Positions 8,860 through 16,942 of a stretch of 64,000 bases of DNA are shown one piece after another. The stretch lies in contig CAXXUY010000017.1 of the NCBI GenBank assembly GCA_963664715.2, positions 105,924-169,923 on the forward strand, written 5' to 3'. The notes under the pieces are model-generated. The model worked only from the letters and a program-made list of their open reading frames with translations, did no database searches and had not been told where the DNA came from. The position numbers were made by a program, and so were the translations under genes. This DNA is from JAPOXR01 sp963664715. GTDB taxonomy: Bacteria > Pseudomonadota > Alphaproteobacteria > Rhodobacterales > Rhodobacteraceae. Within the stretch, counting starts at the first letter, position 1; the number at the start of each line of letters is the position of its first letter.

Positions 8860-10197
8860 TCAACCATCATGTTTGCCAAATATCTCATACAGCAACCATT
8901 GGGCGGTACGGAAGAGCCTGTCATCCTGTTCAACTCCGGCAATCAATTGAACTCCGACCGGAAGGCCGGATTCTCCCGACAACATGGGCAGATTCAGAGC
9001 CGGCAGGCCACAAAGTGTCCAAACGGTGCAGAAGACCGGATCACCCGTTCCCGACTCGATTGCCGGTGCCTCGCCCTGCGCAGAGGGCGCAATGATCGCA
9101 TCATAGTCCCAAAAGAACGTTTCAAAATACTGCTCGGCGCGGGCCTTGGTCTCCAGCGCCCTGCGATACTCCGCCTCCTCGATACGACTTCCCCTTTCAA
9201 TCGCCTCGCGCAGGGCATCGCTCACGAGTTCACGGTTTTCCATGACCTTGCTGCCCAGGCTCTTCCCGAGTTCAAATTCCTGGATCTTCCCGTGAACCTC
9301 GACCAGCGTATCAAACCCTTCAGGAACTGCGATCCTCTCGACCTGTTTGCCCAGGAGTTCGACGACATCCTCCAGACCTTGCCTGGCGTCATCGGCCAGA
9401 CGGTCGAAATAGCCCGGTTCGAACCACGCGAAGGCCGGCTCAATCGGTACTTCCTGGCGACAGCCATCAAGGATGCCGGGCTTTGGCCGCGGGTGTGACT
9501 TGATGTCCCTGGAATCATGGCCTGAAATCGCGTCTGCCAGTGCCGCGATGTCTTCGAGGGACCTGCCGAATACGCCAAGCTGATCGAGGTTCGGGCAGGT
9601 TTCCAGGACCCCGTTGGTCGATACCGCACCGCGAGTGGGCTTGAACCCGAAGACACCGCAGAACGAGGCTGGCCTGACAACCGAACCGTTCGTCTGGCTG
9701 CCTATGGCAAGCGGCACCTGAAATTGGGCAACCGATGCGGCCGAACCACTGGATGATCCACCGGGTGTTCTTGCAGCATTGTGCGGATTGGTCGTTCTGG
9801 ACGGATTCATGAATGCCAGTTCGGTCGTAACCGTCTTGCCGAGAATGACCATTCCGGCATCCCGGAGACGGTCAACGACAAATGCGTTTCGGCGCGGTCT
9901 TCTGCCTGCAAAGACCGGAGTCCCGCGCTCCGTCGGAATTCCCTTCGTGTCGATGATGTCCTTCAGTCCGACCGGAATTCCGTGCAACGCACCAAGCGGT
10001 TTTCCGAACTTGCGTGCCCTGTCAAGTGCCTGGGCCTGGCTGAGTGCCAGTTCCCTGTCGAGCCACTCCCAGGCACCGAGAACATCGTCCGTCTCCGCTA
10101 TTCGATCGATGCATGCGGAAACGAGTTCCTCGGAGGTCAGTTTTCCCGACCTGATGCGTTCTGCTGCATCAACTGCGGAGGTTTCACAGATCGCCAT
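8860..10197 (-). CDS. Amidase, amidase signature family
   Basis: A 445-residue hydrolase with the Ser-cisSer-Lys triad visible: Lys79 in VGLKDIIDTKG, the GGSSSGSAA loop at 146-154 with the cis-serine, and the likely nucleophile Ser172 in SQTNGSVVRPASFCG. It lacks a signal peptide, so it acts in the cytoplasm on amides. It is not likely to be GatA: no gatC or gatB is adjacent, and it follows a TRAP permease gene by only 17 bases. That context suggests the TRAP system imports an amide-bearing acid that this enzyme cleaves to an acid plus ammonia or an amine. The substrate is unknown. Confidence 0.9.
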   Translation of the reverse strand: MAICETSAVDAAERIRSGKLTSEELVSACIDRIAETDDVLGAWEWLDRELALSQAQALDRARKFGKPLGALHGIPVGLKDIIDTKGIPTERGTPVFAGRRPRRNAFVVDRLRDAGMVILGKTVTTELAFMNPSRTTNPHNAARTPGGSSSGSAASVAQFQVPLAIGSQTNGSVVRPASFCGVFGFKPTRGAVSTNGVLETCPNLDQLGVFGRSLEDIAALADAISGHDSRDIKSHPRPKPGILDGCRQEVPIEPAFAWFEPGYFDRLADDARQGLEDVVELLGKQVERIAVPEGFDTLVEVHGKIQEFELGKSLGSKVMENRELVSDALREAIERGSRIEEAEYRRALETKARAEQYFETFFWDYDAIIAPSAQGEAPAIESGTGDPVFCTVWTLCGLPALNLPMLSGESGLPVGVQLIAGVEQDDRLFRTAQWLLYEIFGKHDG

Positions 10198-10214
10198 GGC
10201 CCGTTATCGTCCTG

Positions 10215-11579
10215 TCAAGGAATATACTCGCCGAACAGGTAATCAGGCAGCCACAGGGCAATTCCGGGAAACTGGTACATCAGGAACATCGCGAAAATCA
10301 CGATCGCGAGATAGGGCAGGATTCCCTTGAATATCTCCATGAGTTCAATCTCCGATCGCAATACCCCCTTGAGATAGTAGGCGGACATTGCCATCGGTGG
10401 AGTCAGGAACGATGTCTGCAGGTTCAAGGCAACCAGCATCGCGAAGAAATACGGATTCACGTTGAAGGCATCCAGCATCGGCAGGAAAATCGGCACGAAT
10501 ATGATCAGGATCTCCGACCATTCGAGCGGCCAGCCGAGGATGAATATGATCAGTTGCACAAGGACGAGGAACTGCCAGGGCTGCAGTTCCATGCCCAGGA
10601 TCCAGTGTTCGATGACGTCATGGCCGCCCAGGTATGAAAACACCGATGCAAACGTCCATGACCCAACGAACAACCAGCACACCATGGCCGTCGCCTTTGC
10701 GGTCAGGAAGACGCTGTCCTTGACCTTCTTCCAGTCGAGAGAACGATAGAGGGCAGCCAGGATGAGTCCGCCAAGCGCGCCCATAGCAGCAGCTTCGGCC
10801 GGAGTCGCAAGCCCACCCAGAATCGATCCCAGCACCAGCATTATCAGGACCGTAAGCGGAACAAAGGAAACCAGTAGATCGCGGTAGATCACCATCCGGC
10901 TCGGCACGATTTCGCTACTCGGCTTTGGAGCAATGTCCGGATTGATCAAGGCTCTCGCGGTGACATAGAGGATGTAGAGGCCAGCAAGCAGCAATCCGGG
11001 AAACATCGCCGCCGCATACAGCCTGAGCGGCGACAACTCTGCGATCGCCGAATAGACAATCAGCATGATCGATGGCGGGATCAGGATGCCAAGCGTACCA
11101 CCGGCACAGATCACTCCCGCGGCAAACCGCCTGTCATAGGAGGCATTGGCCATTGCAGGAAATGCCAGCAGGCCCATCAGCGTGACCACCGCTCCGACGA
11201 TTCCGGAGGCAGTGGAAAACACAGTGCAGGTGATCAACGCCGCAATGGCCATTGACCCCGGCATGTTGCGCGCCGCCAACTGGAGCGAAAAGAACAAGCG
11301 GCTGACGATGTTCGCACGCTCGACGACGTAGCCCATGAACAGAAACAGCGGAATGGCGACGAGGGTGTCGTTCTCCATCACCGAGTAGGTGTTCTGGTTC
11401 AGCAGGTAGAAGATGTTGTTGTTGAAAAGGTCGCCAAAGGTCTCGATGCCGCCCTGGTAGTAGGCGTAGTATCCGAATGCGACGCCGATCGCGATCAGTG
11501 TGAACGCGATCGGGAATCCGAGAAGCACCAGCACGATGAACAGGCACAACATGACGATTGCGATTTCAGGATTTGTCAT
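10215..11579 (-). CDS. TRAP transporter large permease, DctM family
   Basis: A 454-residue inner-membrane protein with about 12 hydrophobic segments, the cation-coupled channel of a TRAP importer. Family motifs include FPIAFTLI near residue 22, the GGTLGILIPPS motif near 155-165 and the TPAEAAAMGALGG motif near 258-270. Its gene lies 34 bases after dctQ with a GAGG ribosome site, and 17 bases before the amidase gene. It is slightly longer than the common 425-430 residues, mainly in the loop after residue 215, as is usual in the subfamily that pairs with TakP-like binding proteins. Confidence 0.93.
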   Translation of the reverse strand: MTNPEIAIVMLCLFIVLVLLGFPIAFTLIAIGVAFGYYAYYQGGIETFGDLFNNNIFYLLNQNTYSVMENDTLVAIPLFLFMGYVVERANIVSRLFFSLQLAARNMPGSMAIAALITCTVFSTASGIVGAVVTLMGLLAFPAMANASYDRRFAAGVICAGGTLGILIPPSIMLIVYSAIAELSPLRLYAAAMFPGLLLAGLYILYVTARALINPDIAPKPSSEIVPSRMVIYRDLLVSFVPLTVLIMLVLGSILGGLATPAEAAAMGALGGLILAALYRSLDWKKVKDSVFLTAKATAMVCWLFVGSWTFASVFSYLGGHDVIEHWILGMELQPWQFLVLVQLIIFILGWPLEWSEILIIFVPIFLPMLDAFNVNPYFFAMLVALNLQTSFLTPPMAMSAYYLKGVLRSEIELMEIFKGILPYLAIVIFAMFLMYQFPGIALWLPDYLFGEYIP

Positions 11580-11613
11580 TGCCTCTGCCCGCTCGGAACC
11601 CGGATCCAGTCGC

Positions 11614-12186
11614 CTAGTTCAGGCTGGCCCCCGGGTCTTCGATAAGAATGTCCTCTGTCTCCCTGACGTCGTCGAGACGCTCCATCCACTCGCCGGATTT
11701 CATCGCATGCCAGCACCGAAACATCTCCGCAATTCCCTGAATTATCAGCAGAAACCCGGCGACGGGAATTAGGGACTTGAAAAAGTAGATCTGGATCCGG
11801 GCAGGACTGTTCCAGCTGACTTCCTTGTAGCGCCAGCTGTCGGCAGCGATTTCGTAGCCGAACCAGAACAGGGCCAGCATACCGGGGAAGAAAAACAGGA
11901 TATAGAGCACGAAGTCTATGCGCGCCTGCCACCTCACGGGAAACAGCCGGTAAAGCACATCACCACGAACATGGGTGTCCTGCGCAAGAGCATACGGTCC
12001 CGCCATCAGGAACAGAGCCCCGTACATCTGCACCATCATGTCGAACGCCCACACCGTCGGGGCATTGAACACGTATCGAACGATCACCTCATACGCGACC
12101 GAGAATGTCAGCACGAGTATGCACCAACCGAACGCCCGTCCGGTCCACACACTTATACCCTCAATCGTGTGGATCAATCGCGTCAT
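11614..12186 (-). CDS. TRAP transporter small permease, DctQ family
   Basis: A 190-residue membrane protein with four hydrophobic segments (about 18-38, 48-66, 92-112 and 140-158). The tryptophan- and arginine-containing region VIVRYVFNAPTVWAFDMM near 34-51 is the characteristic DctQ motif. It forms the small membrane subunit with the DctM protein encoded next. The C-terminal tail from about residue 163 is hydrophilic and acidic. The gene is preceded by a strong stem-loop and has no clear ribosome site, in keeping with lower expression than the binding protein. Confidence 0.9.
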   Translation of the reverse strand: MTRLIHTIEGISVWTGRAFGWCILVLTFSVAYEVIVRYVFNAPTVWAFDMMVQMYGALFLMAGPYALAQDTHVRGDVLYRLFPVRWQARIDFVLYILFFFPGMLALFWFGYEIAADSWRYKEVSWNSPARIQIYFFKSLIPVAGFLLIIQGIAEMFRCWHAMKSGEWMERLDDVRETEDILIEDPGASLN

Positions 12187-12205
12187 GCCGGAATCCGTAG
12201 GTACA

Positions 12206-12232
12206 GGGGAGACCTATATGAACGGTCTCCCC
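12206..12232 (-). terminator. Intra-operon stem-loop between dctP and dctQ
   Basis: A perfect 9-bp inverted repeat, GGGGAGACC and GGTCTCCCC, with a nine-base loop. On the transcribed minus strand it begins 14 bases after the dctP stop and ends 19 bases before the dctQ start. No T-run follows. The probable role is mRNA 3'-end protection or partial termination favouring the binding protein. Confidence 0.7.
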
Positions 12233-12246
12233 CGCAGACTAGCGAC

Positions 12247-13350
12247 CTAGCCGAAATAGTGACCGTAGGCCAACTTGTAGTCCGGCTGGTTCAGGTTGAG
12301 ATAACCCATAACCTCCTTCGCGTAGGTCTTCTGGCTGTCGATGACCTTGGCGAAGAACGGATCTTCCGAAGACAGGCGGTCGATGACGATATCCCATGCC
12401 CTGAGCTGTTCGGACATCACGGAATCCGGCGTGCGATAGACGTTGACGCCCTGCTCATCGCGCAGCTTCACGAGATCTTCCGAGTAGCGCTTGGTGTTGT
12501 GCCAGTAGAAGTTCGAGTTCTCCGCTTCCGACGCATGCCTGAGAATGGCCTGATGCTCGGCCGAGAGCGACTCGTACGTCTCCTTGTTGAAGGTGACCTC
12601 AAAGAACTCCTGGCTCTGGTGGAACGAGGCAAGATGGTAGTGCTTGGAAACATCCTGCATTCCGAAGTCCCTGTCCGAAGTCGGGTTGTTGAACTCCGCC
12701 GCATCGATGAGGCCGGACTTCATCGCCGGCTGAATCTCACCGCCCGGAAGCTGGACAACCGACATGCCCATTTCGAGGAGAACATCGGCCGCAAGCCCGA
12801 CTGTCCTGTATTTCAGGCCATCCATCTGACTTGCATCGGTGATCTGCTCCTTGAACCAGCCGAGCGGCTGGGCCGGCATCGGGCTGTTGAAGAACGAAAT
12901 GATGTTCAACTGGAGGGAGTCCATCAGTTCTTCAAACAGTTCCTGGCCACCGCCGTAGTGGACCCAGCCAAGCACTTCCTGGCTAGACCATCCGAAACAC
13001 GGACCGGTTCCGAAGAGCGACGCCGTCTTCGACTTGGAATACCAGTAGGCAGGAACGTAGTGGGCCGCGTCCAGAACGCCGCGATGGACCGCATCCTGCA
13101 TCTGGCTGGTCTTGACGACCGAATTCACCGCGAGCAGGTCGATGGTCAGCGAGTCTCCCGCCATTGCATGGACCCTGTCCACATATGCCTGTGCATTTTC
13201 CAGGAAGATGCCTCCGCCCCAGGCTGCCTGCATCTTCAGCGTCACCGGCTGGGCGCGGGCAATCGATGGCGCAGCCAGTGCACCAGCCGAAGCTGCCGCC
13301 GCGACCGCACTCCCCCTGATAAATCTTCTTCTGTCAAGGTTCTCTGTCAT
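12247..13350 (-). CDS. TRAP transporter substrate-binding protein, TakP/DctP family
   Basis: A 367-residue periplasmic protein. It starts with a twin-arginine signal (DRRRFIRG, then an alanine-rich stretch ending PSIARA), so it is probably exported folded by Tat, common for TRAP binding proteins. The GLKYRTVG segment contains the arginine that in this family binds the ligand carboxylate, and the GLIDAAEFNNP region matches the TakP 2-oxoacid branch. The start at 13350 has GAGAGGAA just before it; a 46-codon upstream extension was rejected because it would bury the signal. It is the first gene of the TRAP-amidase operon. Confidence 0.92.
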   Translation of the reverse strand: MTENLDRRRFIRGSAVAAAASAGALAAPSIARAQPVTLKMQAAWGGGIFLENAQAYVDRVHAMAGDSLTIDLLAVNSVVKTSQMQDAVHRGVLDAAHYVPAYWYSKSKTASLFGTGPCFGWSSQEVLGWVHYGGGQELFEELMDSLQLNIISFFNSPMPAQPLGWFKEQITDASQMDGLKYRTVGLAADVLLEMGMSVVQLPGGEIQPAMKSGLIDAAEFNNPTSDRDFGMQDVSKHYHLASFHQSQEFFEVTFNKETYESLSAEHQAILRHASEAENSNFYWHNTKRYSEDLVKLRDEQGVNVYRTPDSVMSEQLRAWDIVIDRLSSEDPFFAKVIDSQKTYAKEVMGYLNLNQPDYKLAYGHYFG

Positions 13351-13806
13351 TTTCCTCTCCATGTTGTGCCGAACTGGCGGTTGATAATCGGTTACCCAGG
13401 GCCTGGCCCGTGCAGTACGGAGATCCTGTTTCAATCTGCTGCAACACATGGGCAAGGCCAACCGGTGCCCTTCCACTTTCCGTAACACCGGATCAGACGA
13501 TCTACACTTAAAGACTATTCTCGTCCAAAGTTAAATCCCCATTAACACCTGAATTGAAGGTGGAGAAACCAGATGGAGGCATTGACATGCACAAGCGGGA
13601 AGTTTGGCAGATAACTGACCAACCAGCCCGATTCTGCAGCAAATTGCGGAAACCAAGCCCGGGCACTGGCCGGAAACCCTGAACCGGCTGCCAGGCTTGC
13701 ATCTGGCCAGCAGGTTGGCCCGGGGCATGGACGGAACAAGTACCTGCACCCGCCGGGGGACCAAATGCAGGATCGAAACAGGCGAGCCGGTGCCTTACAA
13801 ATGGAA
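13351..13806. other. Intergenic region, upstream of the TRAP operon
   Basis: No convincing gene. The stretch contains the leader and presumably the promoter of the minus-strand TRAP operon. An AT-richer patch at about 13500-13560 is the likeliest promoter position, but I could not fit a convincing -35/-10 pair. Open frames here show no recognisable domain. Confidence 0.5.
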
Positions 13807-13828
13807 GGGCGCCGAATCCCCGGCGCCC
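13807..13828 (-). terminator. Likely terminator of the PotD-like gene
   Basis: A perfect 8-bp GC-only stem, GGGCGCCG and CGGCGCCC, with a six-base loop, lies about 48 bases beyond the minus-strand stop at 13876. On the minus strand it is followed by a weakly T-rich TTCCATTT. With no minus-strand gene for over 450 bases downstream, it probably ends the transcript. Confidence 0.55.
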
Positions 13829-13875
13829 CAATTCCCTGTCTCCGGCCAAGGCCGGATGACCGGTCAAACCCTTGT

Positions 13876-14919
13876 TCAGAAGCCGGCCTTGATCAGCTCG
13901 AATTCCTTGATCATCACCTCGCGGATTTCGTGGCTCATCGGCACCTGCGCCAGAACCGGAACGCTGACTGCCCCCAGCCCGACATCATCCAGTGCCTGTT
14001 GACCCATTGCTTCCATCGCCACCTGGTTGCCATGGCCATAGCCCCAGGCGTTGACGATATATTCCGCTGTTCCCGGATCCATCCAGGCGTTGAAGAAATC
14101 GTAGACCTTGTCTTCCGAGTTCGGTCCGTCGGCGACGTTGACATATCCGCAGAACCAGGTCGACGATCCTTCAACCGTCTCGCGGTTGGCCCTTACATCA
14201 ATTCCGTCGGCCGACATGGTGGTTGGCGTCTCGTTCCATGCCCAGGCAACCAGGACCTCCCCACTGGACAACAATTGCGCGAGCTCGGCACCATCCGCCC
14301 AGTAGGCGCGTACATTCTGGTGAGCCTCGCGAAGCCAGGCGGATGCCTTCTCGAGGTCCTCCACTGTCGCCTTGGTCCAGTCGGTAAGTCCCGTCGCCAG
14401 GAAAGCCAGGGCGTACGCATCATCGACGTTGTCGGCGATCGAAGTCCTTCCCTGGAACTTCGAGTCAAGAAACACCTTTAGCGACTCAACATCCGCTCCC
14501 TCGACAAGGTCGGCCCTGTAGGTCACTGCGGTCGATCCCCAATCTGCCGGCAACAGGTAATACTCGCCGTCAAACTTGAAGGCCTCCTTCATGACTTCGT
14601 TGACCTCGTCCCAACGATCAATCCTTGCCGGATCAATCGGCTCGATGATGCCGGCATCCCGCCACTTGGTCACGGATTGTGAACACGGGTGCGAAACATC
14701 GGCACCAAATCCCGATCGCAACTTGTGGAAAGCCTCTTCTTCCTCTCCAAACAGCGAGAAACTCGGAATGTCGCCATGCTTTTCAATGTAGGGACGAATG
14801 AACTCAGGATCGTCATATCCCGCCCAGTCGAGCACCATCAACCCTTCATCCGCAGCAAATGCGGGCGCCGCAAGCAGGACCACCAGTGTCGCTGCCAGGT
14901 TATTGCGAATAGTTTTCAT
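13876..14919 (-). CDS. Spermidine/putrescine-type ABC substrate-binding protein, PotD-like
   Basis: A 347-residue periplasmic protein with a Sec signal (MKTIRNN, then a hydrophobic core ending in PAFAAD). The mature start LMVLDWAGYDDPEFIRPY and the ALLPADWGST-like segment YYLLPADWGST near residue 117 fit PotD/PotF proteins, whose acidic and aromatic residues bind polyamines. ATG at 14919 has a GAGGAG site ten bases upstream; longer frames were rejected because they mask the signal. No permease or ATPase gene is adjacent. It may serve the polyamine-type ABC system at the left edge of the window or act with a distant one. Confidence 0.88.
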   Translation of the reverse strand: MKTIRNNLAATLVVLLAAPAFAADEGLMVLDWAGYDDPEFIRPYIEKHGDIPSFSLFGEEEEAFHKLRSGFGADVSHPCSQSVTKWRDAGIIEPIDPARIDRWDEVNEVMKEAFKFDGEYYLLPADWGSTAVTYRADLVEGADVESLKVFLDSKFQGRTSIADNVDDAYALAFLATGLTDWTKATVEDLEKASAWLREAHQNVRAYWADGAELAQLLSSGEVLVAWAWNETPTTMSADGIDVRANRETVEGSSTWFCGYVNVADGPNSEDKVYDFFNAWMDPGTAEYIVNAWGYGHGNQVAMEAMGQQALDDVGLGAVSVPVLAQVPMSHEIREVMIKEFELIKAGF

Positions 14920-15199
14920 GTCTGGAAACTCCTCAAATACGATCAATCGTCGCCGCAGGCATTTCGAGCATTGAACACCTGACCGTTGCTGTCCTGGGAT
15001 CTGTCGCCCCGGACTTGCATCCATGATGCGGTCCGACGTTCGACCGCCCTTAGGCACCCAGGCTTCGAAAGTTATAGATACAGCAGCCCTGGCCATCAAG
15101 GCAAATCCCGGCAATCGAACAGCAGCCGTGTAACGGGAACGGGCTGGCCCGAACTGCTTCGCAGGTCAAGCCGGAACGCCGCATCGATCAGTCGAGCTC

Positions 15200-16219
15200 T
15201 CATGCAAATAGTTCAAATACCAAGCCCGCGAGAAGCGAACCGACAACTGCGACAGCCGCATACATGAGGATGGCACGCAGTTTCAGCACTGGAGCGATTG
15301 CAACGATTCCCCATACGCTCATGGCACCACCGGACACCAGAAATGCCATTGCTGCACCATGAGACATGCCGTGGTCCACCAGGCTGCGCACGAGTGGAAG
15401 CGCGACGAAACCCTCGATGTAGAGCGGAGACCCGAGGAACACTGCAATCGGGATTGACCAGGGAGCGCCTTCCCCGAGATACGTACCGAGAAATTCCGGG
15501 TCCAGAACCCCCCTGAGCAGATGTTCGGCAGCGAATGCAGGAATCAGGCAAATCAGAATGAGCCGGGTAATCCCGACCACTTCCCCGCGAAAACGCAACA
15601 TGCGTTCCCTGCTCAACCAGATACGCGGCTCGACATTGCCGTGATCGCAGGTGGCAGCGCATTTGCTTCCGCCACCGGCGTGACTCCTCCTCAACGGGCG
15701 CATCGCCCAGTTGCGTTTCCCGGCACACCAGGTTCCGAACCCCCCAAGCAGTCCGAGTGCGAATGCGGCAAGGGTCGTGCCTGTCGCAAATCCGATTCCG
15801 AGCGTCGCTGCAGTCGCCGCGATCAGGGCGGGATCCGTGATCGGCGAGGACAGCCAGAACGCCATCACCGGGGCCAGGGGAACGCCCGATGCCAGCAGGC
15901 CGACCATGAGAGGGAGCACAGCAGCTCCACAGACCGGCGTCAATGCCCCGATGGCTGATGCGGCCACAATCATGAAACCGAGGTTTCCGGTCAGCCTCCA
16001 TGCAAACCAGTCACCTGCCCCGCTGGCGTTCACCCACCCGGCAACAAAGATGCCCGGAGCGACCAGGGGAGCGACCTCTACAAGGTTGTCGAAGACGAAG
16101 CTGATGGTCTGGCGTGAAGGCTCGAAGAACAGGGCCGCAAGGACGATCGCCGTTGCTGCGGCGAAAGTCAGGATGTAGCGACCCAGTCCTTGTTTCGGGC
16201 CAGCCAGTTCCCTTGACAT
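15200..16219 (-). CDS. Permease, YraQ/UPF0718 family
   Basis: A 339-residue inner-membrane protein with about eight hydrophobic segments in two halves separated by a hydrophilic, cysteine- and histidine-containing loop (about residues 170-205). The GALTPVCGAAVLPLMVGLLASG and SPITDPALI segments match the predicted permease family that includes YraQ. Some members act in arsenic or metalloid export, but there is no arsenic gene nearby and the transported solute is unknown. It is the last gene of a minus-strand run after aspS and a nitroreductase gene, with gaps of 79 and 68 bases. Confidence 0.85.
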   Translation of the reverse strand: MSRELAGPKQGLGRYILTFAAATAIVLAALFFEPSRQTISFVFDNLVEVAPLVAPGIFVAGWVNASGAGDWFAWRLTGNLGFMIVAASAIGALTPVCGAAVLPLMVGLLASGVPLAPVMAFWLSSPITDPALIAATAATLGIGFATGTTLAAFALGLLGGFGTWCAGKRNWAMRPLRRSHAGGGSKCAATCDHGNVEPRIWLSRERMLRFRGEVVGITRLILICLIPAFAAEHLLRGVLDPEFLGTYLGEGAPWSIPIAVFLGSPLYIEGFVALPLVRSLVDHGMSHGAAMAFLVSGGAMSVWGIVAIAPVLKLRAILMYAAVAVVGSLLAGLVFELFA

Positions 16220-16287
16220 TGTCAGTCACCGTACCGACGACGCGCCGGCGCCGTCCGAATGCACAGGGGACAAGAGCATTTTCCTGC

Positions 16288-16863
16288 CTATTCGCCAAAC
16301 CATTCGGTAATGGCGGAAATGTCCGGTCGAGGTCGCTCCGGCGGTTTTGAGCCGGATGAACCAATATGTATGAATCCGGCAATGAATTCATGCCGCTGCA
16401 GCCCGAAGACCTTTTCGCGGAAGTTCTGATCGTGGGCACCGAAACCCGTCACCCAGCTGGCCGCCCAACCCGACGCCAGTGCAGCGTTCAGCAGTGAAAG
16501 GCATGCCGCCCCGGCCGAGAGTTTCTGTTCGATTGCCGGTATTTTTGCCGAGTTGTCAGGTGATCCGACAACCGCAACAACCAGCCCGGCATTGGAAAAG
16601 ACGTCGGCAGCCTTCTCCACCAGCGATTCAGCCTTTCCCAGTTCCAGCCCCCGTTCCTTGAGTTGGGCAGCGATGCCGCCCATATGGGATCGTTCAATCA
16701 CGATGAAACGCCAGGGTTCCAGCTTGCCATGGTCCGGCACTCTCGCCGCTGCCCTGATCAGTTCCAGAACCTGCTCTCGCGTCGGTACGGGAGGCGAGAT
16801 CGTCAGTGTCGGGTATGAACGACGGGTGTACATGAATTCAAGCGCATCGGTCGTGGCGGTCAT
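16288..16863 (-). CDS. Nitroreductase family protein, YdjA-like
   Basis: A 191-residue flavoprotein of the FMN-dependent nitroreductase fold. The opening EFMYTRRSYPTLT, the AARVPDHGKLEPWRFIVI segment (FMN contacts) and the C-terminal IHIGSSG motif resemble the short YdjA/TdsD branch. These are cytoplasmic NAD(P)H oxidoreductases with unclear natural substrates. ATG at 16863 was preferred over an upstream GTG at 16914 because the added residues are not conserved-looking; no strong ribosome site supports either. It lies between aspS and the YraQ-like gene. Confidence 0.87.
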   Translation of the reverse strand: MTATTDALEFMYTRRSYPTLTISPPVPTREQVLELIRAAARVPDHGKLEPWRFIVIERSHMGGIAAQLKERGLELGKAESLVEKAADVFSNAGLVVAVVGSPDNSAKIPAIEQKLSAGAACLSLLNAALASGWAASWVTGFGAHDQNFREKVFGLQRHEFIAGFIHIGSSGSKPPERPRPDISAITEWFGE

Positions 16864-16942
16864 GATTTGTTCCAATACGGTTCCGGGATTTTGCAATTCG
16901 ACCGGCACTACCATTTGGTCAAGGTCATTGGCAAAGCCAACT

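Noticed and set aside
11971..13485. 504-codon plus-strand frame opposite the TRAP dctP and dctQ genes
   Set aside because: Its translation is antisense shadow of the recognised TRAP proteins, with no domain of its own.
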